64,000 nt of DNA from Candidatus Nanosynbacter sp. HMT-352 (GTDB lineage: Bacteria; Patescibacteriota; Saccharimonadia; Saccharimonadales; Saccharimonadaceae), in the NCBI RefSeq assembly GCF_022819345.1, contig NZ_CP089288.1, positions 310,001 to 374,000 of the forward strand. Reading direction: 5' to 3'. The translations under genes were made by a program, and so were the position numbers. Positions 8,626 to 17,366 of this stretch are shown in pieces. Position 1 is the first letter of the stretch. Every line of letters begins with the position of its first letter. A model generated the notes under the pieces. It was given only the letters and a program-made list of their open reading frames with translations. It was not told the DNA's origin and searched no databases.

Positions 8626-10386
8626 ATGGCTTTACTGACGGACGACATCCAAGATAAGTTGATCGAGCTGCTCGTAAACGAGGGGCTTATTGAGAAGTCT
8701 GTCATTGATGATGCCTTAAAACGTGCCTCTGAGAGTGGCAAGCCTCTGTTTAGTTTGCTTAGTGAAGAGGGGTTGCTTGACAATGAACTATTAGTTCATG
8801 GCGTGGCTCAAGTTTCGGGCGTGCCGTATGTCAATCTGTCGAATAGCGTTATTAGTCAGGATATTTTATCTCTATTACCGTCCGACGTTGCTGAGAGATT
8901 TATGGCTGTGCCACTGGCCGAGGTTCAAAACCGACTAGCAGTAGCGATGATCGACGCGAATAACGTTCAAGCGGTGGACTATTTGTCGAATCGTATCCAA
9001 CGCCCGATAAAAGTATTCATGGCTTCAGAAGAGAGCGTCCGTCATGTCTTGGATCAATATAAGACTGACTTGTCATCTGTTAATGTGGCTGCACAGGCTT
9101 CGCAGGAAGAGTCTTTGTCGGAAGCTGGCAATATCAAAACAATTGTTCAAGATTCGCCGATATCGCGAGCGTTGTCGACAATTTTGGAATACGCGGTAAA
9201 GAGTCACGCGTCCGACGTGCATATTGAACCATTAGAGAAGGCTTTGAAGATTCGTTGTCGTGTTGACGGTGTTTTGCGTGAGATTATGCAGCTTCCAAAG
9301 AGTATTGAGCCGGCATTGGTTAGCCGCATTAAGATTCTTTCCAATCTGAAAATTGACGAGCATCGCATTCCTCAGGACGGTCAATTTGCGGTCAACGTCG
9401 CAGGCAAAGAAGTTGACCTTCGTATTGCTATCTCTCCTGTCGTTTGGGGTGAACAGGTAGTTATTCGTCTGCTTGATAAGAGTGGAAGCTCTTTCAATTT
9501 GGAAGATATGGGCTATGCCGGGCGCGCATTAAGAACGATTCGTAAGGGAATTAAGCGACCAAATGGAATGATTCTGACATCGGGGCCAACTGGTTCTGGT
9601 AAGTCAACGAGTTTGTACGCGTTGATCAAGGAGATTAAAGATGACACCGTGAATATTGTGACGCTTGAGGATCCGGTTGAATATAAGATGGATGGCGTCA
9701 ATCAGATTCAGGTGAATGCGGAAGTTGGCTTGACCTTTGCTTCTGGACTGCGCTCAATTTTGCGTCAAGACCCAGACATTGTGATGGTTGGTGAGATTCG
9801 CGATAATGAAACAGCAAATTTGGCTATTCAGGCAGCCTTAACGGGACACTTGGTTTTCTCGACACTTCACACTAATTCCGCTGCTGGCGTGTTGCCACGT
9901 TTGTTGGATATGGGAATCGAGCCGTTTCTTATTGCCAGTACGGTTAACACAATCATCGGTCAGCGTTTGGTGAGGCGAGTGGCGCGTCGTCGGGATATTT
10001 ATCAATCGTCACCACTGGAAACGCAGGCAATTCGCGAGGCGGTTGGTGGATTATTGCCACAAACGAGGGAGCAGGTTGCTCAATACGCGCAAGACCTGGG
10101 ATATGAAAGCTTGCCACTAGCGACGCAGGCGTCGTTTGCCTTGGCAAAAGGAAAAGATACGCCGCAAACTCCTCGCGGTTATGCTGGTCGAGCTGGTTTG
10201 TATGAGGTCATGGATATTACTGAAGAGATTCAGAATTTGATTGTTAAGCGTGCAACTTCAGCGGAAATTCAGCGAATGGCAATTCAACAGGGTATGATTA
10301 CGATGCGTCAAGATGGTTATCTGAAGGCGTTGAACGGAATAACGACAATAGAAGAAGTTAATAGAGTAGCGGCGGATACCGCGTAA
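8626..10386 (+). CDS. pilB: Type IV pilus extension ATPase PilB
   Basis: Protein of 586 aa. N-terminal MshEN/GspE-N domain (about 1-150), then the secretion ATPase core: Walker A GPTGSGKST (about 325), Asp box TLEDPVEY, Walker B DPDIVMVGEIRD and His box GHLVFSTLHTN. It powers pilin polymerisation at the cytoplasmic face. The segment after RLVRRVARRRDI, where most GspE/PilB proteins carry a zinc-binding tetracysteine loop, has no cysteines, so that zinc site is lost. A GGGG-type RBS (GAAGGGG, 8614-8620) precedes the ATG. Confidence 0.95.
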   Translation: MALLTDDIQDKLIELLVNEGLIEKSVIDDALKRASESGKPLFSLLSEEGLLDNELLVHGVAQVSGVPYVNLSNSVISQDILSLLPSDVAERFMAVPLAEVQNRLAVAMIDANNVQAVDYLSNRIQRPIKVFMASEESVRHVLDQYKTDLSSVNVAAQASQEESLSEAGNIKTIVQDSPISRALSTILEYAVKSHASDVHIEPLEKALKIRCRVDGVLREIMQLPKSIEPALVSRIKILSNLKIDEHRIPQDGQFAVNVAGKEVDLRIAISPVVWGEQVVIRLLDKSGSSFNLEDMGYAGRALRTIRKGIKRPNGMILTSGPTGSGKSTSLYALIKEIKDDTVNIVTLEDPVEYKMDGVNQIQVNAEVGLTFASGLRSILRQDPDIVMVGEIRDNETANLAIQAALTGHLVFSTLHTNSAAGVLPRLLDMGIEPFLIASTVNTIIGQRLVRRVARRRDIYQSSPLETQAIREAVGGLLPQTREQVAQYAQDLGYESLPLATQASFALAKGKDTPQTPRGYAGRAGLYEVMDITEEIQNLIVKRATSAEIQRMAIQQGMITMRQDGYLKALNGITTIEEVNRVAADTA

Positions 10387-10397
10387 AAGGAGGAAAC

Positions 10398-11468
10398 ATG
10401 AATAATCAAGAATTGCGAATTGAGATTTTGCTGGAAGAAGTCGTTAAGAAGCGAGCTTCAGACCTTCATATTCAAGTTGGTTTGCCGCCAATGCTACGAA
10501 TTGATGGTGCGCTTATGCCGATCGCCGGAACTCAGCCATTGGACGAGCCTGCAGTTGAGAGATTGGTATTTCAGATTCTTGATGAAGATCAGCGACAGAT
10601 TTTGCTAAAAGATAAGGAATTCGACTTTTCGTTTGCGTTTGGTACATTGGGGCGATTCCGAGTTAACGCCTTCCATGAGCGTGGCAATTTGGCTGCAGCC
10701 CTACGTTTGATTCCAAATGAAATTAAGTCGGCGTCTGAACTGGGTATGCCACCGGTTGTTAATACGTTTGCGGATTTTCCTCGCGGTTTGGTGTTGGTTA
10801 CTGGTCCAACTGGTTCCGGTAAGTCAACAACTTTGGCGGCGCTGGTTGATAAGATCAATTCTGAACGTTCACAGCATATTATCACCATTGAAGACCCTAT
10901 CGAGTTTACTCACAAGTCGAAAAAATCAGTGGTAGTTCAGCGTGAAGTTCATTACGACACCTATTCATTCTCTGCAGCTTTGCGTTCGAGTCTTCGCCAA
11001 GACCCAGACGTTGTGTTGATTGGTGAGATGCGCGACCTTGAAACGATTTCGGCAGCGATTACAATTGCTGAAACTGGACACTTGGTGTTTGCGACGCTAC
11101 ACACAAACTCTGCCGCACAATCAATTGACCGTATGATTGACGTGTTCCCACCGCACCAGCAACCGCAAATTCGTGCTCAGCTCAGTAATATTTTGATGGC
11201 AATTTGTTCGCAGCGACTAGTGCCAGCTATTGGTGGTGGGCGAGTCGTGGCGGCAGAGGTTTTGATTGCTAATCCAGCGGTGCGCAACATTATCCGCGAA
11301 GGTAAATCTCACCAATTGGATGCCGTGATTCAGACTGGTGCTGATCAGGGAATGCAGACGATGGATCGAACTTTGGTCAATTTGGTGCAGAATGGTACGA
11401 TTACGTATGATAGCGCTCGTGAATTTGCTGTCGATTTGACGGAATTTGAGAGGTTGATGAGGGGGTAA
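10398..11468 (+). CDS. pilT: Type IV pilus retraction ATPase PilT
   Basis: Protein of 356 aa, typical PilT length: PAS-like N-domain (ASDLHIQVGLPPMLRIDG), Walker A GPTGSGKSTT (about 137), ITIEDPIEFTH, Walker B DPDVVLIGEMRD, His box GHLVFATLHTN, and the C-terminal ARNIIR-like signature as AVRNIIREGK. PilT depolymerises the pilus and drives twitching and DNA uptake. RBS AAAGGAGG at 10386-10393. A retraction motor means these pili are dynamic. Confidence 0.96.
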   Translation: MNNQELRIEILLEEVVKKRASDLHIQVGLPPMLRIDGALMPIAGTQPLDEPAVERLVFQILDEDQRQILLKDKEFDFSFAFGTLGRFRVNAFHERGNLAAALRLIPNEIKSASELGMPPVVNTFADFPRGLVLVTGPTGSGKSTTLAALVDKINSERSQHIITIEDPIEFTHKSKKSVVVQREVHYDTYSFSAALRSSLRQDPDVVLIGEMRDLETISAAITIAETGHLVFATLHTNSAAQSIDRMIDVFPPHQQPQIRAQLSNILMAICSQRLVPAIGGGRVVAAEVLIANPAVRNIIREGKSHQLDAVIQTGADQGMQTMDRTLVNLVQNGTITYDSAREFAVDLTEFERLMRG

Positions 11469-11471
11469 TAA

Positions 11472-12686
11472 ATGAAAAAGTACGATTACGAAGCCAGGGA
11501 TAGCGCAAGTAACAAAATCGTTAAATCAGTTGTTCAGGCTGATAGTGAAAACGCTGCCGCAAAACTCTTGACGGCTCAGGGCTTTGTGCCGTTAAAAATT
11601 GAATTACAAGACGATAAAACAAATTTCTTTGCGAGGTTTTCTGGTAGAATCACCACTAAGGATAGGGTTGTGTTTACTCGTCAGCTAGCAACTCTTATTG
11701 GAGCTGGGCTACCTTTGGCGCAAAGTCTTCGAACGGTTCAGGAGCAGACGACGAATAAGCGCATGCAGGAAATAGTCCAGGAAATTATCTCTGATGTTGA
11801 AGGTGGTAAATCCTTGTCTGATTCGTTCGCAAAGCATCCAGAAGCTTTTAATAAAGTTTATGTAGCTTTGATCTCGGCCGGCGAGACGTCAGGTACGATG
11901 GATGATTCGCTTAAGAGGTTAGCTGCTCAGCAGGAAAAAGAGGCTGCTATGATGAGTAAAATTAGAGGTGCTATGATGTATCCATCAATTGTCTTGGTAG
12001 TGATTATCTTAGTTATCGGATTTATGTTATTCACGGTCGTTCCGCAAGTTGAGGGTCTGTATCGTGACTTAAATAAGGGGTTGCCATTTGTAACTCTTAT
12101 GATGATTAAAACGGCGAACTTTTTTAGTAGTCTTTGGTGGCTTGTTATATTGGCAATGATTATCGGCGGTTATTTCCTAGCACAATATCTGAAAACTGAA
12201 CAGGGAATTAGGACTAAAGACACCTTTAAGCTTAATGTCCCAATGTTCAAAGGCATGTTCAGGAAAATGTACATGGCTCGATTTGCCAGGACTGGTCAAG
12301 TTCTTCTGAGTACTGGTGTGCCAATGCTTGATATGCTTCGAATTACGTCTGATGCTGTCAATAACGTGATTATTAGCGAAAGCATACTTCGTGCGTCAGA
12401 TAAGGTGAAGGGTGGTAAGGCGCTCTCAGCTTCTTTATCTAATGAAGATTATTTCCTAGCAATGGTGCCGCAGATGATTAAAATTGGTGAGCAATCGGGT
12501 AAGATTGATGAGATGATGGGCAAGACTGCTCAGGTGTACGAAGATGAGCTTGACGAGGAGATTCGCGCCTTGTCGACGGCGATAGAGCCGGTTTTAATGG
12601 TCTTTTTGGCTATAGTTGCAGGTACGATGGTCGCGGCTATCTTGCTTCCAATCTATAGCTTGGTTGGCAACATTAATATTCGCTAG
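11472..12686 (+). CDS. pilC: Type IV pilus inner-membrane platform protein PilC
   Basis: Protein of 404 aa, GspF/PilC family. Two repeated cytoplasmic four-helix domains (about 65-190 and 270-390) with the family patterns FTRQLATLIGAGLPLAQSL and ARTGQVLLSTGVPMLDMLRI, and three transmembrane segments (about 167-195, 220-240, 375-400). It transmits ATPase motion to the growing pilin filament. Only 3 nt separate it from pilT. The multi-gene operon ends here, before a separate pilin promoter. Confidence 0.95.
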   Translation: MKKYDYEARDSASNKIVKSVVQADSENAAAKLLTAQGFVPLKIELQDDKTNFFARFSGRITTKDRVVFTRQLATLIGAGLPLAQSLRTVQEQTTNKRMQEIVQEIISDVEGGKSLSDSFAKHPEAFNKVYVALISAGETSGTMDDSLKRLAAQQEKEAAMMSKIRGAMMYPSIVLVVIILVIGFMLFTVVPQVEGLYRDLNKGLPFVTLMMIKTANFFSSLWWLVILAMIIGGYFLAQYLKTEQGIRTKDTFKLNVPMFKGMFRKMYMARFARTGQVLLSTGVPMLDMLRITSDAVNNVIISESILRASDKVKGGKALSASLSNEDYFLAMVPQMIKIGEQSGKIDEMMGKTAQVYEDELDEEIRALSTAIEPVLMVFLAIVAGTMVAAILLPIYSLVGNINIR

Positions 12687-12767
12687 ACTGACTTATATTT
12701 TTAGTGTATTATAAACGTAAGCATTTTTGCGTAAATATAGGTAAACCATAGAAAGGTGGGAAATCTA

Positions 12768-13247
12768 ATGACAAAAAAAGATAATAAAAAAGGATTTACA
12801 ATCATCGAGGTTGTTCTAGTCTTGGCTATTGCTGGACTTATCTTTGCGATGGTGTTTATCGCATTGCCAGCTTTGCAGCGTAGCCAGCGCGACCAGTCAA
12901 GGAAGAACGACGCTTCAACAGTTGCCGCAGCTATTACCAATTGGAATTCAGCTAATCGTAACGGTGGCACGTTTAATGAAGAGTCTCTACGCAAGTATGT
13001 CGATAAGCTTGATCAATACGACAAGTCTTCAGAGTTAAAGGTTGCTACACCTGGTGCTTCAATGTCAGTAGCTAGTAACGAAATCAAGGTTATGCGAGGT
13101 AAGAAATGTCCTTCTAGCACGCCAGCTCCATCTGCTGACGATCCAGCAAATATAACTTTGCAAAACGGATCTTCACGTAATGCGGCAGTCGTAGTTCTGC
13201 TGGAGAACAACGGTTCTCAAAAGCAATTGTATTGCCAGGATGTATAA
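12768..13247 (+). CDS. Major type IV pilin candidate
   Basis: Protein of 159 aa with a short basic leader MTKKDNKKG, cleavage after Gly, then FTIIEVVLVLAIAGLIFAM, the hydrophobic N-helix with Glu5. Two cysteines near the end (KKCPSS and LYCQDV) can form the C-terminal D-loop disulfide. Start: an in-frame GTG at 12756 lies inside the RBS (AAAGGTGGG, 12752-12760), so ATG 12768 is chosen. A separate leader (-10-like TATTAT at 12707) and its own terminator suggest high independent expression, as expected of the main subunit. Confidence 0.88.
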   Translation: MTKKDNKKGFTIIEVVLVLAIAGLIFAMVFIALPALQRSQRDQSRKNDASTVAAAITNWNSANRNGGTFNEESLRKYVDKLDQYDKSSELKVATPGASMSVASNEIKVMRGKKCPSSTPAPSADDPANITLQNGSSRNAAVVVLLENNGSQKQLYCQDV

Positions 13248-13263
13248 TCCATAGATAAATTAC

Positions 13264-13299
13264 GAATCAGCCTCGGTATGGGGCTGATTTTTTTATGGT
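13264..13299 (+). terminator. Intrinsic terminator after the major pilin
   Basis: AATCAGCC / GGGCTGATT stem (13264-13271 with 13281-13289) followed by seven T. It separates the pilin transcript from pilD, which rules out the in-frame ATG at 13278 within the hairpin as the pilD start. Confidence 0.85.
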
Positions 13300-13319
13300 T
13301 TTTTGTTACCATAAGAAGT

Positions 13320-14201
13320 ATGATTAAGTTTGTACTAGTGGGATTTTTAGGGGCTATTTTAGGCAGTTTCGCCGGAGCGCAAATTTGGCGCTTGCGGGCT
13401 CGTCAATTGATGGAAGATAAAAAAGCCGGAGAAAAAGTTGACCAAAAGGAATTAAAGAAATTATCTCCATTGATAAAAAAAATTTCCAAAGATAGATCTC
13501 GCTGTCTATCTTGCGGACATGAGCTTAAGTGGTACGATTTGATTCCTGTGGTAAGTTGGGTCGCTGGATTGGGATGGTGCAGATATTGCAAAGCATTTAT
13601 CGGTTGGACGGAAATCTTGCTAGAACTAGTGATGGCTGGACTGTTCGTTGCATCCGTGGCTTTTTGGCCTGGATCATTGACGGATATCTGGCAAGTCGCG
13701 TTGCTGGTTTTGTGGTTGGCAAGTTTGGTGCTATTGGCGATTTTATTTGTTTATGACCTCAGATGGCTACTTCTTCCAGATGTAATTAATATTCCGTTTA
13801 TCATTCTTGGCGCTATTTTTGCGGGAATAAAAGTATGTCTAGCTGGCGATTTTTCAAAAAGCTTGATGACGTTATTTGGGTCGATTGCGATTCTGAGCGG
13901 AATATATATGGTGCTGTATTTATTCTCGAAATATCGTTATGGGGAAGATAAAACTTGGATCGGCTTTGGTGATGTTAAGCTTGGACTTGGATTGGGTTTG
14001 TTCTTAGGAAACTGGCTTTTGGCGTTTGCTGCGTTGTTCATCGCGAATCTTATCGGCACGCTTCTTGTCTTGCCATCAATGATGCGAGGAAAATTGCAAG
14101 CAACTTCACGGATATGCTTCGGCCCATTGCTTATCGCAGGGTTTTTGCTCGCTTGGTTCTTTAGCCGACAAATTTTAGAGTGGGGCTTTCTTATTGTCTA
14201 A
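13320..14201 (+). CDS. pilD: Prepilin peptidase (A24 family)
   Basis: Polytopic membrane protein of 293 aa. The N-terminal part has GSFAGAQIWR and a Cys4 zinc site, CLSCGHELKWYD ... CRYCKAF. The two catalytic aspartates are in VYDLRWLLLPD and GFGDVKLGLGLGLFLG. PilD cleaves the leader of each prepilin in this cluster and may N-methylate the new N-terminus. A start 42 nt upstream falls inside a terminator hairpin, so ATG 13320 is used; it has only a weak RBS. Confidence 0.93.
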   Translation: MIKFVLVGFLGAILGSFAGAQIWRLRARQLMEDKKAGEKVDQKELKKLSPLIKKISKDRSRCLSCGHELKWYDLIPVVSWVAGLGWCRYCKAFIGWTEILLELVMAGLFVASVAFWPGSLTDIWQVALLVLWLASLVLLAILFVYDLRWLLLPDVINIPFIILGAIFAGIKVCLAGDFSKSLMTLFGSIAILSGIYMVLYLFSKYRYGEDKTWIGFGDVKLGLGLGLFLGNWLLAFAALFIANLIGTLLVLPSMMRGKLQATSRICFGPLLIAGFLLAWFFSRQILEWGFLIV

Positions 14202-14215
14202 GTAAAAAGCGCTTA

Positions 14216-14224
14216 TGCTATAAT
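14216..14224 (+). promoter_or_regulatory. Extended -10 of the minor pilin operon
   Basis: TGCTATAAT (14216-14224). The GTG at 14231 is 6 nt and the ATG at 14234 is 9 nt downstream. This should start transcription of the four minor-pilin genes. Confidence 0.65.
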
Positions 14225-14233
14225 GGAGAAGTG

Positions 14234-14974
14234 ATGGGCAATAAACAAAAAGGTTTTACTATAATTGAAGTGATTTTGTTTGTGGCTATTTCTGGTTTGC
14301 TGACCTCTATGCTGATGGTTGGCGTAGGTATGTCAATTAATCGTCAGCAATATCGTGATTCGGTGCAGTCTTATGCTGGTTTTTTGCGAAATGAATACTC
14401 GAAGGTGGTCAATGTTGAGAATGAGCGATCTAAGGGCACTTGTCCAATTGAAGGTTCTGATGGTCGAGCTGAAACTCTACGTGGTCAATCTGATTGTGTG
14501 ATTGTCGGTCGCTATATTACCACTGAAGGTTCTTTGGGCTCGACTGACGGCAATCTGTACAAAACTTATCCAGTTTATGCCTATAGACCAGATAAGGGTA
14601 GTGCGTGGACTTATAAACGTGGTGCCGAGTCTGATAAATATATCGTTAATTGGCAAGCAAAAACTAGGTTCTCTAACCAAGCCAAAGATAGTGCGTATAT
14701 TTCTATTTTGATGTACCGTCATCCAGAGACGGGGCAGTTGGATATTAGAACTGACACGAGTCGATTCGGTGACAATTTAACTGATTTCGTCAATAATAAA
14801 AATAGTGCTGGAGTTGTGCAGTCTGCTGGCGAGCAGCGTCAACAGAGGGAAATTTGTGTTTATGATGACGGCTGGCTACCGGGGGAGAGATTATCTATTT
14901 TTCTACGATCACATGCAGGTTCTGCTGATGCTGTAGTTATGGGTAATGCGACAGGAGGTTGTGCTGATGCGTAA
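14234..14974 (+). CDS. Minor type IV pilin-like protein 1
   Basis: Protein of 247 aa from ATG 14234 (or one codon more from GTG 14231). Leader MGNKQKG, then FTIIEVILFVAISGLLTSML, a class III prepilin N-terminus with Glu5 and a GspH/FimT-like length. Four Cys in the globular domain (GTCPIE, SDCVIV, EICVY, GGCADA) could pair. Minor pilins prime assembly and form the pilus tip. It overlaps the next gene by 8 nt. Confidence 0.85.
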   Translation: MGNKQKGFTIIEVILFVAISGLLTSMLMVGVGMSINRQQYRDSVQSYAGFLRNEYSKVVNVENERSKGTCPIEGSDGRAETLRGQSDCVIVGRYITTEGSLGSTDGNLYKTYPVYAYRPDKGSAWTYKRGAESDKYIVNWQAKTRFSNQAKDSAYISILMYRHPETGQLDIRTDTSRFGDNLTDFVNNKNSAGVVQSAGEQRQQREICVYDDGWLPGERLSIFLRSHAGSADAVVMGNATGGCADA

Positions 14975-15548
14975 GTTTAACAGAGGCGACACACTTGTCG
15001 AAGTGCTGCTTGGAGTAACCATTTTTAGTCTAGTTGCCGTTATTTCATTAGAAACCATGAACCGCGGGATGGCTATCGCTCAGTATTCTTTGGAGACGAC
15101 GTTGGTTCGCCAACAGGTTGACGCTCAGGCTGAAATGCTAAGATATGCGCATGATATGAAAAATGATACTTGGAAGAAATTGGTAGACAATAATTCAGTG
15201 AGCGTTTCTGCTGTTAATGGCAATGAAGGAAACTTGGGTGCTGAAAAATGTCCTGATGATTTTTCTACGAAAGAGTTTGCTTTGGTTGCGACGCCTTCAC
15301 TTGCTTCGAAGATTAGTATATTGAACAATCCTGGAGATTATAAAGCGGCAGAAACATACGCGCGGGTTGATAGTGATACTAAAAAAACGTATGGAATATC
15401 AGTTAGGTTGGTTAAGCCGAGTACGACTGTCGGAAGTAGGGATAGTAATAAATATGATGCGTACATAAAAGCGTGCTGGATGCCAGTTGGCAGCAAAATG
15501 CCGGCGACTATTGGTACGATTGTGAGGTTGTATGATTCGGGGCTATAA
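14967..15548 (+). CDS. Minor type IV pilin-like protein 2 (PilV/GspI type)
   Basis: Protein of 193 aa. The leader MRKFNRG is followed by DTLVEVLLGVTIFSLVAVIS, so residue +1 after the presumed cleavage is Asp rather than Phe/Met, while Glu5 is kept. Start ATG 14967 has a strong RBS (AGGAGG, 14953-14958) and overlaps the previous stop; an upstream in-frame ATG is ignored. Position and pattern suggest PilV/GspI. Confidence 0.82.
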   Translation: MRKFNRGDTLVEVLLGVTIFSLVAVISLETMNRGMAIAQYSLETTLVRQQVDAQAEMLRYAHDMKNDTWKKLVDNNSVSVSAVNGNEGNLGAEKCPDDFSTKEFALVATPSLASKISILNNPGDYKAAETYARVDSDTKKTYGISVRLVKPSTTVGSRDSNKYDAYIKACWMPVGSKMPATIGTIVRLYDSGL

Positions 15549-16230
15549 AAAAGGATTTACGCTTATCGAATTGATGCTCGCTATGAGTTTTATCTCTGTT
15601 CTTTTGTTGTCGATTGCGATGGTGGGTATTCAAGCGGGAAAAATGTATAGCAGAGGTATCGTGCTTCGTGATGTTAATCAAGCGGGGCGAGATATTTCAG
15701 ACACGATTCGGCGCGATTTTCTTCAGGCAAATGCCGAAAAGATTGACAGTACAGGATTGAGGGTGCCGAATAATAGCAATTGGTCAACTGGTCGACTTTG
15801 CCTTGGCTCTCATTCTTACGTGTGGAATAATCCAAAGTATTTGGACGATCCTAGCCTGTTGGGCGGAAATAGTCTGTTTAAGGTTAATGGTAATCCAGTG
15901 AATTTAGTGCGCGTAGTTGATGCGGATAGCGGATTATGTAAAAAAGATGCTTCTGGCAAATATCCAGAAACCGTCGATCTTGCAAAATCATCCAATTTGC
16001 TTAGAGCTATCAATAGCGGCGATGGCTCAATTGGTGTACACGAAGTTACATTAGAAAAGGTTACCTCAGACAATTCAAGGGAGGCGCTGTATAAATTGAC
16101 CTTTACGCTGGGGACGAGCAAGATGAGTGAAATAAGGAATTCTTCCTGTAAAGCTCCGACTGAAGATGATAGCAATTTTGAGTTCTGTGCTATAAATAAA
16201 TTTGAGATGATTGTGAGGACAAATGGGTAA
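15532..16230 (+). CDS. Minor type IV pilin-like protein 3 (PilW/GspJ type)
   Basis: Protein of 232 aa starting MIRGYKKG / FTLIELMLAMSFISVLLLSI, a canonical cleavage site with Glu5. The following helix includes VLRDVNQAGRDISDTIRRDF, typical of PilW/GspJ. It overlaps the previous gene by 17 nt and the next by 8 nt, so the four minor subunits are translationally coupled. Confidence 0.85.
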   Translation: MIRGYKKGFTLIELMLAMSFISVLLLSIAMVGIQAGKMYSRGIVLRDVNQAGRDISDTIRRDFLQANAEKIDSTGLRVPNNSNWSTGRLCLGSHSYVWNNPKYLDDPSLLGGNSLFKVNGNPVNLVRVVDADSGLCKKDASGKYPETVDLAKSSNLLRAINSGDGSIGVHEVTLEKVTSDNSREALYKLTFTLGTSKMSEIRNSSCKAPTEDDSNFEFCAINKFEMIVRTNG

Positions 16231-17365
16231 AAATGCGCGACAATCAGGTGCTGTATCTCTTTTTGCGGTTATATTTGGCGCGATGTTGCTGACTATTGTC
16301 ACTATTGGGTTTATCAAGTTGATGATTATGGATCAGCGACAATCCTCGAATAATGATCTGTCGCAGAGTGCTTATGACGCGGCTTTGGCTGGGATTGAGG
16401 ATGCTAAGCGTGTGGTTCGTGCCGCCCAGACGGGCAATATTCAAGCGGCGGGAGTGCTAAATGGTCCAATTAATTGTAATATGGTTGCGGCGTCTGGCGT
16501 TGTTGGAGGCAGTTCTTCTGGTGAAACTATCATTAAAACTGGTACAGATGCGGGTAAAAAATTTGACCAAGCGTATACTTGCGTAAAGATCACTATGAAA
16601 TCTCAAGATTTTATATATAAGTCTATCGAGGAAAAATCTCAAATTGTGCCACTACGCGCAACTGGTTCATTCAACAAGATATCTATTGAATGGTATAGGC
16701 GCGATGATGAGAGCAATTTGAATGGCGCCAACGCCGCTAACACTGAAATATCCACTTCTGGGGATTTGCCGACGAAAAACAACTGGAATGCTAATTCGCC
16801 ACAATTGATGCGCGTGCAGCTTATTAACCCAGGCGCCACCTTTAATTTAGCGGCGTTAGATTCAACTGGCGTCACTTCTTTCTTACGACCGAACGTTTTA
16901 AGGTCAGATGTAGCAAGTCAGAATGGTACTGCTGTTTCTGGTAAGATTTCTGATCATCCACGCGCAACTGACGGGAATGAACATAATAATGGAACAAGTG
17001 TGGTTTCTTGCAGCAAGACATTCAAGTTTTCTGGCGAATATTCGTGTAAAGCGGTGATTGATGTTGATGAGATTCCAGCTGGTAGCGAAACTGCGTTCTT
17101 GAGGTTATTGCCTATATATAAAGGTGGCAGTGTGAAGATTTCTCTTCAAAAAACTGACGGAACAATTGTCAATTTTGATGGAGTTCAGCCAATTGTCGAT
17201 TCCACGGGGCGGGCAAGTGATTTATTTAGAAGAGTTGAAGCTCGATTGCAAATAGGAGATGATTTCGCATATCCTAATAATGCGGTTGAATTAAAGAATA
17301 GTCTATGCAAAGACTTTTCTGTATCTGGTGGCGGATCTGCTACTGTAGGTCAATGTAAGCCATAG
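16223..17365 (+). CDS. PilX/GspK-like minor pilin, largest subunit
   Basis: Protein of 380 aa. Short basic N-terminus with QSGAVSLFAVIFGAMLLTIV, resembling PilX/GspK (Gly, then a hydrophobic helix) but without Glu5, as is usual for the tip subunit GspK. AYDAALAGIEDAKR follows. The globular part is large and polar with several Cys. As last gene of the minor-pilin operon it is the likely tip component. It converges with the Xer gene, stop to stop across 1 nt. Confidence 0.75.
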   Translation: MGKNARQSGAVSLFAVIFGAMLLTIVTIGFIKLMIMDQRQSSNNDLSQSAYDAALAGIEDAKRVVRAAQTGNIQAAGVLNGPINCNMVAASGVVGGSSSGETIIKTGTDAGKKFDQAYTCVKITMKSQDFIYKSIEEKSQIVPLRATGSFNKISIEWYRRDDESNLNGANAANTEISTSGDLPTKNNWNANSPQLMRVQLINPGATFNLAALDSTGVTSFLRPNVLRSDVASQNGTAVSGKISDHPRATDGNEHNNGTSVVSCSKTFKFSGEYSCKAVIDVDEIPAGSETAFLRLLPIYKGGSVKISLQKTDGTIVNFDGVQPIVDSTGRASDLFRRVEARLQIGDDFAYPNNAVELKNSLCKDFSVSGGGSATVGQCKP

Positions 17366-17366
17366 G

